Positions 16,435 to 24,982 of a stretch of DNA of 64,000 bases are shown piece by piece. Source of the DNA: Candidatus Cacconaster scatequi (GTDB taxonomy: Bacteria > Bacteroidota > Bacteroidia > Bacteroidales > UBA932); assembly GCA_018065305.1 (NCBI GenBank), contig JAGHTO010000004.1, positions 1-64,000 of the forward strand. The letters run 5' to 3'. The notes beneath the pieces are model-generated. The model did no database searches and was not told where the DNA came from. It saw nothing but the letters and a program-made list of their open reading frames with translations. Within the stretch, counting starts at the first letter, position 1, and the number at the start of each line of letters is the position of its first letter. The position numbers and the translations under genes were made by a program.

Positions 16435-17898
16435 TTATTTCTCGGGAGCGTTTTCGACCACGGCGGTCAGGAATTCCCACCATTTGCCGACGGACTGAAC
16501 GTGGCATCTCTCTGCGGGAGAGTGAGGTGACTTGAGGGTCGGGCCGCAGGAGATCATATCCCAATGGGGGTATGCCTCACCGAGAATGCCGCACTCGAGA
16601 CCTGCGTGAATTGCCATTACAAGGGGCTCCTTGCCGAAAAGTTTCTTGTATTGGGACTTCATGGTCTTGAGAATCGGCGAGTCAAGATTGGGGCTCCATC
16701 CGCTGTAACTGCCGTCGAACCAGACCTTCGCGCCTGCAAGTTCGAAAGCGGCGCGGACTGCCTCTCCGAGATCTTCCTTGAGACTGTCGGTGGCTCCTCT
16801 TAGCAGAGTGTTCACGGTGATTTTATCTTTACCTGTCTTGACAATCGCCAGATTGTTGGAGGTTTCGACAAGTCCTTCAATCTCAAGGCTCATCCTGTCC
16901 ACGTTGTTGGGGCAGGCGTAGAGGGCCTGTATGAGTTTCTTCCCAGTGTTGCCGGCAATCACGTTGCGGATGCGTGAGGGTTCGACGGTCACCGCAAGGT
17001 CGGCATCTATCTTACGGAGTTCGCTTTTCAGGGTGGCGGCAATCTCTTCCACGGTCTGTTTTGCCTTCTCCACTTTTTCTTCGGGCACTGCAATCACAGC
17101 GTCGGCTTCGCGGGGGATGGCGTTGCGCATATTGCCTCCGTCAAAGCTCGCCAGCCGGCCCTTGCAGTCACGGACGAGGGGAAGGAGAAGCCTTGCCATA
17201 GTTTTGTTGGCATTGCCGCGGCCTTCGTTGATTTCCATTCCGGAATGACCTCCGCGAAGTCCTGTGACAGTTATCTTCAGGGCTTTGTACCCTTTGGGGA
17301 TTGGTTCTGTCCTGTATTTGAATTCCACGTTTGCATCAAGCCCTCCGGCGCAGCCTACATAGAGTTCGCCTTCTGTCTCGGAATCGAGATTCAGAAGAAT
17401 GTCCCCGTGGAGAATGCCCGGTTTCAGAGCTTTTGCTCCGACCATTCTGGTCTCCTCATCAACGGTGAAGAGGGCCTCGAGGGGGCCGTGCTTGATTTCT
17501 TTTGATTCAAGGATGCTCATTGCGGCGGCGATGCCCAGACCATCGTCTGCTCCGAGGGTTGTGCCGCAGGCATATACCCAGTCGCCGTCCTCTTCCTTAA
17601 CTATGCGGGTGGAGATGGGATCCTTGGTGAAGTCGTGCACCTTGTCGTTGTTCTTCTGAGGTACCATATCCATATGGGCCTGCAGGATGATGCCTTTGCG
17701 GTTCTCCATTCCGGGAGTGGCCGGCTTCCTTATTATCACGTTTCCGCATTCGTCCTTGAATGATTCAAGGCCGATACCTTTCCCGAATTTCACGAGGAAA
17801 TCCGCTACTTTCTGAGTGTGTCCGCTGGGGCGGGGTATTTGCGTAAGAGCGTGGAAATTGTTCCACACGTTTTCCGGTTTGAGCTTGCGAATAGGCAT
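16435..17898 (-). CDS. pepD: Aminoacyl-histidine dipeptidase (M20C family)
   Basis: The 487-residue dizinc enzyme hydrolyses Xaa-His and other dipeptides in the cytoplasm. Metal ligands are visible in LQAHMDMVPQK (His and Asp), LGADDGLGIAAAM (bridging Asp), DEETRMVGA (general base Glu), LLNLDSE and the C-terminal HAGLECGIL plus the late CGPTLKSPHSPAERC histidine. Length and domain order match PepD, with a lid domain inserted around residues 190-390. No signal peptide is present. It is 9 bases downstream of the DUF4831 gene. Confidence 0.95.
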   Translation of the reverse strand: MPIRKLKPENVWNNFHALTQIPRPSGHTQKVADFLVKFGKGIGLESFKDECGNVIIRKPATPGMENRKGIILQAHMDMVPQKNNDKVHDFTKDPISTRIVKEEDGDWVYACGTTLGADDGLGIAAAMSILESKEIKHGPLEALFTVDEETRMVGAKALKPGILHGDILLNLDSETEGELYVGCAGGLDANVEFKYRTEPIPKGYKALKITVTGLRGGHSGMEINEGRGNANKTMARLLLPLVRDCKGRLASFDGGNMRNAIPREADAVIAVPEEKVEKAKQTVEEIAATLKSELRKIDADLAVTVEPSRIRNVIAGNTGKKLIQALYACPNNVDRMSLEIEGLVETSNNLAIVKTGKDKITVNTLLRGATDSLKEDLGEAVRAAFELAGAKVWFDGSYSGWSPNLDSPILKTMKSQYKKLFGKEPLVMAIHAGLECGILGEAYPHWDMISCGPTLKSPHSPAERCHVQSVGKWWEFLTAVVENAPEK

Positions 17899-17907
17899 AA
17901 TATTGGA

Positions 17908-18942
17908 TTATTTGTTTAACAGAGTGTTGATGGGGAACGAGAATTCCTGCCCCAACTGGTATACGGGGAAACGGGTTTCAAAAAGGGTCTTGCCGGAATC
18001 CACGACCTTGCAAAGGACAACGGCGGGAATGCGGTAATTGATTAAAGCCCCTCCTGACGATTTTGCTCCGGATGTGTTTACGGTACCGGCGTCTTCGGCG
18101 GTCAGTTCAAGGGATATAACCCGGCCCTGAGCAGCGGAGGCACTGACAAGTCCTTGTTTGTCAGCTATCTTGAAAGCGGAATATTTGTTAACCCCTTTTT
18201 TGGGGATTACATCGAATGATACTTTTTGAACGGAGGTCTCGGTGATGCCGTAGAACAGGCTGAGGTATTCCTCCTCCATTCTGTTTAGTTCGGTTACGGC
18301 TGCATTCATGGCCTCTCCGCTGAATGTTGCGTCCGTGTCACCCGTGATGATTTGTGTTTTCCGTTCGCGGATATTGAAAATAGCCTTGGCGGCCTCTTCT
18401 GCCTTTTTTTCCAAGGATTTCTCCACTACCTGACTCTGCTGGACGCCAACCTTTTCAAATCCTGTTTCGCTCTTGACCAATCTGAAGAGAGTTGTGGTCG
18501 CTCCCGCCAGATTGCCTTCCGGGTCTTTGCCTATGAAGGCTTCCGCGCCGGCCTGGCTTGCAAATCTGAACGGAGTCTGTTTTCCGGTGTAACTGTCTGA
18601 CATCACTATGAGACCCTGGCTGCAGAACTGCAGGAAGTTTGAAGAGACTTTCTCGGACAGGTTGATGGCATATCTTTCCGCCGGATCGGCTTCCACGTAT
18701 GGCGTGACGGTTATATCGGTGATGATGCATTCATTGAAAGAGGAACGTTTTGCGTCATATCCGAGATATTTCTGTGCATATTGGGCATACGGCCCGGCAG
18801 TGAATACCTTGTACTGAGCCTCGACGGTGAGTGTCACGGTTGTACGGGGCAGAGCGTAAATCACGGACCCGTTCGGAACGGACTGGGCGGACAATGCCAC
18901 GGAAAAGGCAATTAAGATTGCGGATATGAATATCTTTTTCAT
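17908..18942 (-). CDS. DUF4831 family secreted protein
   Basis: The 344-residue protein has a Sec signal peptide (MKKIFISAILIAFSVALSAQ) and a mature part starting SVPNGSVIYALPRTTVTLTV. It resembles the DUF4831 family, common in Bacteroidales and of unknown role. No catalytic motif is visible; the region is rich in short beta segments with a central helical stretch (EKSLEKKAEEAAKAIFNIRE). It lies 12 bases after the thioredoxin-like lipoprotein and 9 before pepD, so the three probably share a message. Confidence 0.8.
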   Translation of the reverse strand: MKKIFISAILIAFSVALSAQSVPNGSVIYALPRTTVTLTVEAQYKVFTAGPYAQYAQKYLGYDAKRSSFNECIITDITVTPYVEADPAERYAINLSEKVSSNFLQFCSQGLIVMSDSYTGKQTPFRFASQAGAEAFIGKDPEGNLAGATTTLFRLVKSETGFEKVGVQQSQVVEKSLEKKAEEAAKAIFNIRERKTQIITGDTDATFSGEAMNAAVTELNRMEEEYLSLFYGITETSVQKVSFDVIPKKGVNKYSAFKIADKQGLVSASAAQGRVISLELTAEDAGTVNTSGAKSSGGALINYRIPAVVLCKVVDSGKTLFETRFPVYQLGQEFSFPINTLLNK

Positions 18943-18954
18943 GTTCTGATAGGG

Positions 18955-20046
18955 TTATTCAAGTACTTTTGCTATTTCATCGCAGATGGCTTCCCCACGC
19001 AGGTCGCGTTTGTATATGGTCCCGTCCGGAGCAAAGAGCATAATCTGGGGGATTCCGGAAATTCCGTACGCATCGGTGGCGGTTTTGTCATCCCCGACGA
19101 AAATCTGGTTCCACTGCATATTCAGTTCTTTCATCGCAGTTCTTGTCGCACTGTTGTCCCCGTCCCATACGGCCACTCCGACAACAGTAAGTCCCTTGCC
19201 GGAGAACTTTTTGTAGGCTTGCCTTATGTTGGGAACTTCGCGTCTGCACGGTCCGCACCAGGAGGCCCAGAAGTCAACCAGAACGTATTTGCCCTTCCCG
19301 ACGAAATCGGAGAGTCTGACGAATTTCCCGTCCGGAGAGGCTCCGTTGAAGTCGATGAACATCTTGCCTTCGCAGGATGCGGCTTCGGCGACTTTCAGAG
19401 AACGGATGCGGGCCACCGTGGTGTTGCTTCTTATGAAGTCGGCACATCCGGAGAGCAGGCTGTCAAGCTGCTCAAGGTTTATGTCGTAGATGATTTCCTT
19501 CAGCGCTGCGAGACCGATGTAGTTGTCTCCGTTTGCCTTGATTGTCTCAATGGCAAGTCCTGTGATGGATTCGGAATAGGCTTCTTCGGCCGCATCAAAA
19601 TCCGCTTCGGACAGCGTTCCGGCCTTGAGGCGGTCGTATTTGACCATTATGGAATCTGTCAAAGTTTTGAATTCGTCGGAGAATTTCTGCATCTTTTTGT
19701 TGATGTCCCTGCCCTTGACGGACTGGTCGTCCAGATTAATTTTTGTGGTTCCCTCTTCGGGAATGAATGATGCGTAGAGCTTGTGCTTGACGGCGGGGGC
19801 GTCTATGAATGACAGCATAACCTGCTTGCAGGTCTGGCTGTCGGACGTTCCGCTGATGGTGAACTGACCGTTGTCGATGGCAACGGTGTCTTTTGCTCCG
19901 CTCACCATATCAGTGACGATGATGGCCGCTCCGGGGAGGGTTGCCAAAGAATCTTTCACCGTGCCTTTGAGAACGTAGGTGCCATTGGAGGTGCATGATG
20001 AGAAGAGCAGAATGCATAAAGCCGGAATTGACAGAACCTTTTTCAT
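18955..20046 (-). CDS. TlpA-like thiol-disulfide oxidoreductase lipoprotein with DUF4369 domain
   Basis: The 363-residue lipoprotein (signal MKKVLSIPALCILLFSSC, cysteine 18) has an N-terminal DUF4369-type beta domain (GTYVLKGTVKDSLATLPGA), a helical linker, and a C-terminal thioredoxin fold with the redox motif FWASWCGPCRREVPN. The cis-proline loop SGIPQIMLF follows. It should reduce disulfides in the periplasm, for example in cytochrome or envelope protein maturation. Such proteins are numerous in Bacteroidales and their targets are rarely known. A good promoter lies about 45 bases upstream. Confidence 0.9.
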   Translation of the reverse strand: MKKVLSIPALCILLFSSCTSNGTYVLKGTVKDSLATLPGAAIIVTDMVSGAKDTVAIDNGQFTISGTSDSQTCKQVMLSFIDAPAVKHKLYASFIPEEGTTKINLDDQSVKGRDINKKMQKFSDEFKTLTDSIMVKYDRLKAGTLSEADFDAAEEAYSESITGLAIETIKANGDNYIGLAALKEIIYDINLEQLDSLLSGCADFIRSNTTVARIRSLKVAEAASCEGKMFIDFNGASPDGKFVRLSDFVGKGKYVLVDFWASWCGPCRREVPNIRQAYKKFSGKGLTVVGVAVWDGDNSATRTAMKELNMQWNQIFVGDDKTATDAYGISGIPQIMLFAPDGTIYKRDLRGEAICDEIAKVLE

Positions 20047-20090
20047 TGTAGTGTTGGATTTATCTCTATAAATATTAACTTCCTGACCTG

Positions 20091-20135
20091 CAAAACTAAT
20101 AATTTTGCCGACATTTTCAAAATTTGCTATATTTG
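20091..20135. promoter_or_regulatory. Overlapping divergent promoters (TlpA-like gene and FKBP gene)
   Basis: Minus strand: TTTG (20118-20121), 19 bases, TAGTTTTG (20091-20098). Plus strand: TTTG (20104-20107), 20 bases, TATATTTG (20128-20135). Both fit the Bacteroidota consensus, and the two footprints overlap, so polymerase could occupy only one at a time. Confidence 0.78.
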
Positions 20136-20189
20136 CGCGCCGGAAAGTGAACGGCTTGTAACATAGGATTTTCCAAATAATAAATTATA

Positions 20190-20912
20190 ATGAAAAAATC
20201 TTTTTTGATTGTCGCAGTATGCGCATTGGGAGTAGTTATGTTTGCATCGTGCTCCGCTCAGACATCATCTGAAAAACAGCCCGCAGGGATGACCAAGGCT
20301 GAAGTCGATTCCGTCAGTTATATGCTCGGCTACAACCTCGGCCGTTCAATTACCTATTCGAATATGGGTTCCCTCAGCATCAGCAAGATTGTCGAAGGCA
20401 TCAAGGCTGCCGGCAATGGCGTTGAAATTTCCCAGGAGGAATTCTACGGTGTGGTCAACGGATTTATGGAGAAGAGGATGAAACTCGTCGGAGAGGAAAA
20501 TCTCGCAAAAGCTGAGAAATTCTTCGCATCCAATGCCGGTTACGAAGGTGTGAAGACTACTGAAAGCGGTCTTCAGTACAGAATCGAGCGTGAAGGCGGC
20601 CTGAAAGCTGCAAGCGAGAAGGATACGGTTGAGGTCAACTACGAAGGTACGACTCTTGACGGTGAAGTCTTTGACTCTTCTTACGAAAGAGGTGAGGCTG
20701 TGACATTCCCTCTCAACAGAGTGATACCCGGCTGGACGGAAGGAATGCAGCTTGTCGGCGAGGGCGGTGAAATCACCTTGTGGATTCCCGCGAATCTTGC
20801 ATACGGTGAGCGTGCCCAGGGTGACAAGATCGGCCCCAACGAAGCTCTCAAGTTCAAGGTTGAGGTAATCAAGGTTCATCCTTTCATCGAGAAGACCGAG
20901 GCTGCAAAGTAA
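20190..20912 (+). CDS. FKBP-type peptidyl-prolyl isomerase lipoprotein (FkpA/Mip-like)
   Basis: The 240-residue protein has a lipoprotein signal (MKKSFLIVAVCALGVVMFAS, then Cys21), a helical dimerisation domain (about 40-115, SYMLGYNLGRSI) and a C-terminal FKBP domain (VEVNYEGTTLDGEVFDSSY, then GWTEGMQLVGEGGEITLWIP and ANLAYGERA). It speeds cis-trans proline isomerisation during folding of exported proteins. It has its own promoter with an expected leader of about 48 bases. The last 29 bases overlap the end of convergent miaA. Confidence 0.94.
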   Translation: MKKSFLIVAVCALGVVMFASCSAQTSSEKQPAGMTKAEVDSVSYMLGYNLGRSITYSNMGSLSISKIVEGIKAAGNGVEISQEEFYGVVNGFMEKRMKLVGEENLAKAEKFFASNAGYEGVKTTESGLQYRIEREGGLKAASEKDTVEVNYEGTTLDGEVFDSSYERGEAVTFPLNRVIPGWTEGMQLVGEGGEITLWIPANLAYGERAQGDKIGPNEALKFKVEVIKVHPFIEKTEAAK

Positions 20913-21756
20913 TGTATTCGATTTGAGGGTCACGCGCCCAGTATGTCATCTGGCGCTTGGCATAATGACGGGTGTTGCGCTTTATCAGGCGCAACACTTC
21001 TTTTATGTCAATATCCCCGTCGAGGTATTGGAATATCTCCTTGTATCCCACGGTGTTCAGGGCTGGCATTCCGCGGAAGGGAAGAAGGCTCCTGACCTCT
21101 TCCACCAGTCCGGCTTCGAACATCGCATCCACCCTTGAATCGATACGCCCGTAGAGTTCCTCCCTCGGACGTACAAGACAGTACTTTTCTATTTCGAAAT
21201 CGCGTTTTTTTGCCGGGGAGGTCTTGAAATCGGAGAATTTTCGTCCTGTTGACAGGGTGACTTCCAGAGCTCTGACAACCCTCTGCGGGTTGGCTATGTC
21301 AATCTTTGCATATGATTCGGGGTCGAGAATCCGGAGGTCGTTCCTCAAAGATGCGACTCCTTCGGTACGGACTCTCTCTGTCAGTTGCTCCCGCAGTTCG
21401 AGATTCGCCGGAGGGAAGTCGTCCAGTCCGTTGCACAGGGCATCGACGTACAATCCGCTGCCGCCGGTCATCACGATGGTCCCGTACTCCTTGAAGAGCT
21501 CTTTGAGAAGTTGGAGAGCTTCAATCTCGTAGAGGCCGGCCGTGTAGTGTTCGTCCGGATTTTTACAGGCGATAAAATAGTGCCTGACTGCGGACAGCTG
21601 CTCCGCCGTTGGCTGTGCCGTGCCAATTGCCATCCCCCTGAAAAGCTGTCTTGAATCGCAGGAGACGATAGGGCACCGGAGCTTGAGGGCCAGAGATATG
21701 CTATAGTCTGTCTTTCCGACTGCGGTCGGCCCGAGAATGACCTTGAGGGTGGACAT
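20884..21756 (-). CDS. miaA: tRNA dimethylallyltransferase
   Basis: The 290-residue enzyme adds a dimethylallyl group to A37 of tRNAs reading UNN codons. The P-loop is GPTAVGKTD at the N-terminus, followed by SCDSRQLFRGMAIGTAQPT, the dimethylallyl diphosphate-binding region, and VMTGGSGLYVDALCNGLDD. RQMTYWAR near the C-terminus is typical. It shares one base with the upstream stop codon (TAATG). The C-terminal zinc-finger extension of eukaryotic forms is absent, as expected. Confidence 0.95.
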   Translation of the reverse strand: MSTLKVILGPTAVGKTDYSISLALKLRCPIVSCDSRQLFRGMAIGTAQPTAEQLSAVRHYFIACKNPDEHYTAGLYEIEALQLLKELFKEYGTIVMTGGSGLYVDALCNGLDDFPPANLELREQLTERVRTEGVASLRNDLRILDPESYAKIDIANPQRVVRALEVTLSTGRKFSDFKTSPAKKRDFEIEKYCLVRPREELYGRIDSRVDAMFEAGLVEEVRSLLPFRGMPALNTVGYKEIFQYLDGDIDIKEVLRLIKRNTRHYAKRQMTYWARDPQIEYITLQPRSSR

Positions 21757-22301
21757 TACTCGTTCTCGTCGTAAATCTCCGCACCATCCTCATCATCACC
21801 ATCCTCATCCTCATCCTCATCGTCATCTTCCTCATCCAAATCTTCATCTTTTGCCGGGCCGGAGGAGCGGGGGATGAGATTCTGAACAGCTTCGTAATCC
21901 TCATAGGTGGTGGAGAACTGCTCGGGAGCGTGTCCTTTTTCGTCAAGAAGCATCGGGAAAATGCCTGAGGTCAGGATGCTCTCCTCCCCTTCGAACACCA
22001 GTTTGATGTAGCGGTTGTTGCGCATATCGTAGAAGTAGCGAATTTCAGTCTGGCCTTTTTCCACCAGAGAACTGAACGAAACGCTGTCCATCGCGCCGTC
22101 TCCCATATCGAACAGGCCGTATTCGCCGCACAGCGCGCCTTTTTCGTCGTACCCCTCGAACATCACCATCTGATCCGGGGCGAAGCCCAGGTCTCCGAGG
22201 ATGAAAGCATTGAAATCGAAGAGGTTCATATCGCCCTTCACGGCATAGACCTTATAGAAAATCTTGCTTTGCGGTATTGTTGCCTTGAATTTTAAAATCA
22301 T
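21756..22301 (-). CDS. pRiA4b ORF-3-like protein with acidic tail
   Basis: The product is 181 residues from ATG 22301 (MILKFKATIPQSK); a TTG two codons upstream is less likely. The core (residues 1-150) resembles the plasmid pRiA4b ORF-3-like fold, with KIFYKVYAVKGDMNLFDFNA near the start and YFYDMRNNRYIKLVFEG later. The family's function is unknown. The last 25 residues are almost all Asp and Glu, written by a near-repeat of the hexamer GATGAG. It is translationally coupled to miaA and diverges from yigZ. Confidence 0.75.
   Translation of the reverse strand: MILKFKATIPQSKIFYKVYAVKGDMNLFDFNAFILGDLGFAPDQMVMFEGYDEKGALCGEYGLFDMGDGAMDSVSFSSLVEKGQTEIRYFYDMRNNRYIKLVFEGEESILTSGIFPMLLDEKGHAPEQFSTTYEDYEAVQNLIPRSSGPAKDEDLDEEDDDEDEDEDGDDEDGAEIYDENE
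21782..21840. repeat. Hexamer-like low-complexity tract coding the acidic tail
   Basis: The plus strand shows repeated CCTCAT and related units (CATCCTCATCCTCATC and similar), encoding Asp/Glu runs on the minus strand. Imperfect units of six bases would change the tail by two residues per step without shifting the frame. Confidence 0.65.
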
Positions 22302-22321
22302 CTTCAAAAGGATTTGTTATG

Positions 22322-22348
22322 CAAATTTACGCTTTTTGCGTACATTTA
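22322..22348. promoter_or_regulatory. Divergent -7 boxes between the pRiA4b-like gene and yigZ
   Basis: CAAATTTA (22322-22329) is TAAATTTG toward the minus-strand gene, with GTTG about 19 bases before it. TACATTTA (22341-22348) faces yigZ and ends four bases before its ATG. The first is a good match; the second deviates at the last base. Confidence 0.5.
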
Positions 22349-22352
22349 CAAC

Positions 22353-22964
22353 ATGATTTTGACTTCCGACAACTATAAAAGCATTGCCGGGATATCCGAG
22401 GGATTGTACAAGGATTTGGGAAGCAAGTTCATAGCTCTGGCGTATCCGGTTGAGACCGAGGAGGAGGCCAAAGGGATTGTCAGTGCGGTGAAAAAGGATT
22501 ATTTCGATGCGCGCCACCATTGTTTCGCGTACCGTATCGGCAGGGAGGGCGAAAAATGGCGTGTCAATGATGACGGGGAGCCATCTTCCACCGCCGGCAG
22601 ACCCATTTACGGTCAGATTCTTTCCGCCGGGTTGAGTGATATCCTCATCGTGGTGGTCCGGTATTTCGGAGGGACAAAACTCGGCGTTCCCGGACTGATC
22701 AAGGCTTACAAAAGCGCGGCGCAGGATGCGATATCGAATGCTGTGATTGTGGAAAAGATTGCGTCGGAACAGTTTACCGTTAAGTTCGGATATGAGAAGA
22801 TGAATGACGTGATGAAGACTCTCAAGGAGATGGGGCTTTCCCCGAAGGGTCAGGACTTCGATCTTGAATGCAGCCTGGACGTTGATGTCAGGCTCGGTCT
22901 TGTCAAAGATTTCATGGAACAGTTGAAATTTTGCCAAATAATTCGTAAATTTGATAGATTTTGA
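22353..22964 (+). CDS. YigZ/IMPACT family protein
   Basis: The 203-residue protein starts at ATG 22353 (MILTSDNYKSIAG); the longer frame upstream has no supporting start. The IMPACT signature is clear: DARHHCFAYRIG, NDDGEPSSTAGRPI and VVRYFGGTKLGVPGLIKAY. A C-terminal ferredoxin-like domain of about 65 residues follows. Bacterial members bind nucleic acids or ribosomes, and one has been reported to act as a peptidase, but the role is unsettled. The gene diverges from the pRiA4b-like gene, and its 3' end contains the likely serC promoter. Confidence 0.9.
   Translation: MILTSDNYKSIAGISEGLYKDLGSKFIALAYPVETEEEAKGIVSAVKKDYFDARHHCFAYRIGREGEKWRVNDDGEPSSTAGRPIYGQILSAGLSDILIVVVRYFGGTKLGVPGLIKAYKSAAQDAISNAVIVEKIASEQFTVKFGYEKMNDVMKTLKEMGLSPKGQDFDLECSLDVDVRLGLVKDFMEQLKFCQIIRKFDRF
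22922..22953 (+). promoter_or_regulatory. Probable serC promoter inside the end of yigZ
   Basis: GTTG (22922-22925), 20 bases, then TAAATTTG (22946-22953). The -7 box is a full match and the -33 box differs at one base. It would give a leader of about 15 bases for serC. Confidence 0.6.
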
Positions 22965-22973
22965 AAAACTAAT

Positions 22974-24047
22974 ATGAAAAAGGTTTATAACTTCAATGCG
23001 GGCCCGTGCGTTCTGCCGCAGGCCGCAATAGATGCCACAATCGAGGCTCTCAAAGATTTCAAGGGTACAGGGATTCCGGTGATAAGTGTTTCCCACAGAA
23101 CGAAGGAGTGGGATGCGGTGATGGACGAGTGCCGGAGTCTGTGGCGCGAACTTCTTAATATTCCTGATACACACGAAGTGATTTTCCTCGGAGGCGGAGC
23201 TTCTCTCCAGTTCCTTTACGTCGCGATGAATCTTCTTGAGAAAAAGGCGGCCTATCTTGAAACAGGTGTGTGGGCAAAAAAGGCTCTCAAGGAGGCCAAG
23301 GGGCTTGGAGATGCATACGCAATAGCTTCTTCCGCCGACAAGACCTATTCCTACATTCCGAAGGGGTATGAGATTCCTTCCGATCTGGATTATTTTCATA
23401 TCACGACGAACAATACCATCTACGGCACGGAGATAAAATATGATATGGACTGCCCTGTCAACCTTGTGGCGGATATGTCGTCCGATATAATGAGCCGCCC
23501 GGTTGACGTTTCAAAGTACGCCTTGATTTATGGAGGCGCGCAGAAGAACGTCGGCCCCGCCGGCGTCGCTTTTGCAATCATCCGCAAGGATGTCCTCGGA
23601 AAGGTGAGCAGATATATCCCCACGATGCTTGACTACCGCACCCATATCGACGGCCTGAGCATGTTCAATACTCCTCCTGTGTTCGCGATTTTCATTATGA
23701 ACGAAACTCTCAAGTGGCTCAAGGGCTTGGGCGGAATTGAGGCTGTTCATAAGCTGAATGAGGAGAAGGCGCGTGTACTTTATGAGGAAATTGACAGGAA
23801 TTCCCTGTTTGTGGGTACTGCCGCCAAGGAGGACCGCTCCATAATGAATGTCTGCTTCGTGATGGCTCCCGGCAAGGAGTCTCTTCAGGACGAGTTCTTT
23901 GCTTTCGCCAAGGAGCGCGGAATGGTCGGAATCAAGGGACACCGCAGCGTTGGAGGCTTCCGCGCTTCATTGTACAATGCCTGCCCCGTAGAGGCTGTGA
24001 ATGCTTTGGTCGCCTGTATGCAGGAATTCGAGAAACTTCACAAATAG
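22974..24047 (+). CDS. serC: Phosphoserine aminotransferase
   Basis: The 357-residue PLP enzyme converts 3-phosphohydroxypyruvate and glutamate to O-phosphoserine. Conserved parts include [11 protein letters not shown] at the start, [29 protein letters not shown] and the PLP-lysine loop [13 protein letters not shown]. The C-terminus has [15 protein letters not shown], which binds the substrate phosphate. Length is typical. It lies 9 bases before serA and heads the serine-biosynthesis trio. Confidence 0.96.
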   Translation: MKKVYNFNAGPCVLPQAAIDATIEALKDFKGTGIPVISVSHRTKEWDAVMDECRSLWRELLNIPDTHEVIFLGGGASLQFLYVAMNLLEKKAAYLETGVWAKKALKEAKGLGDAYAIASSADKTYSYIPKGYEIPSDLDYFHITTNNTIYGTEIKYDMDCPVNLVADMSSDIMSRPVDVSKYALIYGGAQKNVGPAGVAFAIIRKDVLGKVSRYIPTMLDYRTHIDGLSMFNTPPVFAIFIMNETLKWLKGLGGIEAVHKLNEEKARVLYEEIDRNSLFVGTAAKEDRSIMNVCFVMAPGKESLQDEFFAFAKERGMVGIKGHRSVGGFRASLYNACPVEAVNALVACMQEFEKLHK

Positions 24048-24056
24048 TAGCAGGCT

Positions 24057-24980
24057 ATGAAGATATTGGTGGCGACTCAGAAGCCTTTCGCAAAGGCTGC
24101 AACTGACGGAATAATCCGCATCGCGGCAGAGAACGGACACAGTGTCACTCTGCTTGAAAAATATGAAGGGCAGGAACAACTGATTGCTGCTGTGGCGGAT
24201 GCTGATGCACTCATAGTCCGCTCCGACAAGGTGACGGCGGCTGTCGTCGAGGCTGCTCCAAACCTGAAAATCGTGGTCCGTGCAGGTGCCGGATTCGACA
24301 ATCTGGACCTGGAGGCCTGCAGTGCACACAAGGTGGTGGCGATGAACACACCGGGACAGAATTCCAACGCAGTGGCGGAACTTGCCATCGGACTGATGAT
24401 ATATATGAACCGCAACCAGTTCACTCCCGGCACTGGCCGTGAGCTGAAGGGTAAGACAATAGGAATTCAGGCATACGGCAATGTCGGCCGTCTGGTGGGT
24501 GCTCTCGCACAGGGATTCGGAATGAAAGTCCTTGCCTTCGACCCCTTCCTGAGCGCGGAAAAGATTGAGGCTACGGGGGCGGAGGTCGCCTCAAGCCTTG
24601 AGGAACTCTATTCAAAATCCGATTTCGTTTCCCTCCACATCCCCGCAACCGAACAGACAAAAGGTTCGATAGGATATGATTTGGTTTCGCGGATGCCCAA
24701 AGGTGGATGCCTGATCAATACTGCCCGCAAGGAAGTGATTGACGAAGAAGGACTTGCCAGGATATTGTCCGAGAGGGAGGATTTGCGGTATGTGGCTGAC
24801 GTGGCCCCTGAGAGGGCTGCTGAATTCGCTGAGAAATTCGGAGCCCGGTATTTCGCTACACCCAAGAAGATGGGCGCCGAGACAGCCGAGGCGAACGTGA
24901 ACGCCGGTCTTGCGGCCGCTTCCCAGATTTGCGGCTTCTTCGCCACGGGCGACACGAAATTCCAACTAAACAGATTCTGA
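24057..24980 (+). CDS. serA: D-3-phosphoglycerate dehydrogenase, short form
   Basis: The 307-residue 2-hydroxyacid dehydrogenase oxidises 3-phosphoglycerate in the first step of serine synthesis. RAGAGFDNLDLEA and NTPGQNSNAVAELAIGLMI belong to the substrate domain; IGIQAYGNVGRLVGALAQGF replaces the usual GxGxxG with a related loop. NTARKEVIDEEGL and the late PKKMGAETAEAN segment follow. The regulatory ACT domain of long SerA proteins is absent. The final active-site His region (normally PHIGA) reads TPKKMGAETAEA, a variation common in this short type. Confidence 0.93.
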   Translation: MKILVATQKPFAKAATDGIIRIAAENGHSVTLLEKYEGQEQLIAAVADADALIVRSDKVTAAVVEAAPNLKIVVRAGAGFDNLDLEACSAHKVVAMNTPGQNSNAVAELAIGLMIYMNRNQFTPGTGRELKGKTIGIQAYGNVGRLVGALAQGFGMKVLAFDPFLSAEKIEATGAEVASSLEELYSKSDFVSLHIPATEQTKGSIGYDLVSRMPKGGCLINTARKEVIDEEGLARILSEREDLRYVADVAPERAAEFAEKFGARYFATPKKMGAETAEANVNAGLAAASQICGFFATGDTKFQLNRF

Positions 24981-24982
24981 GT

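Noticed and set aside
22317-23399. 360-residue minus-strand frame across yigZ and serC
   Set aside because: It lies antisense to two well-supported genes; its length follows from codon bias on the real strand.
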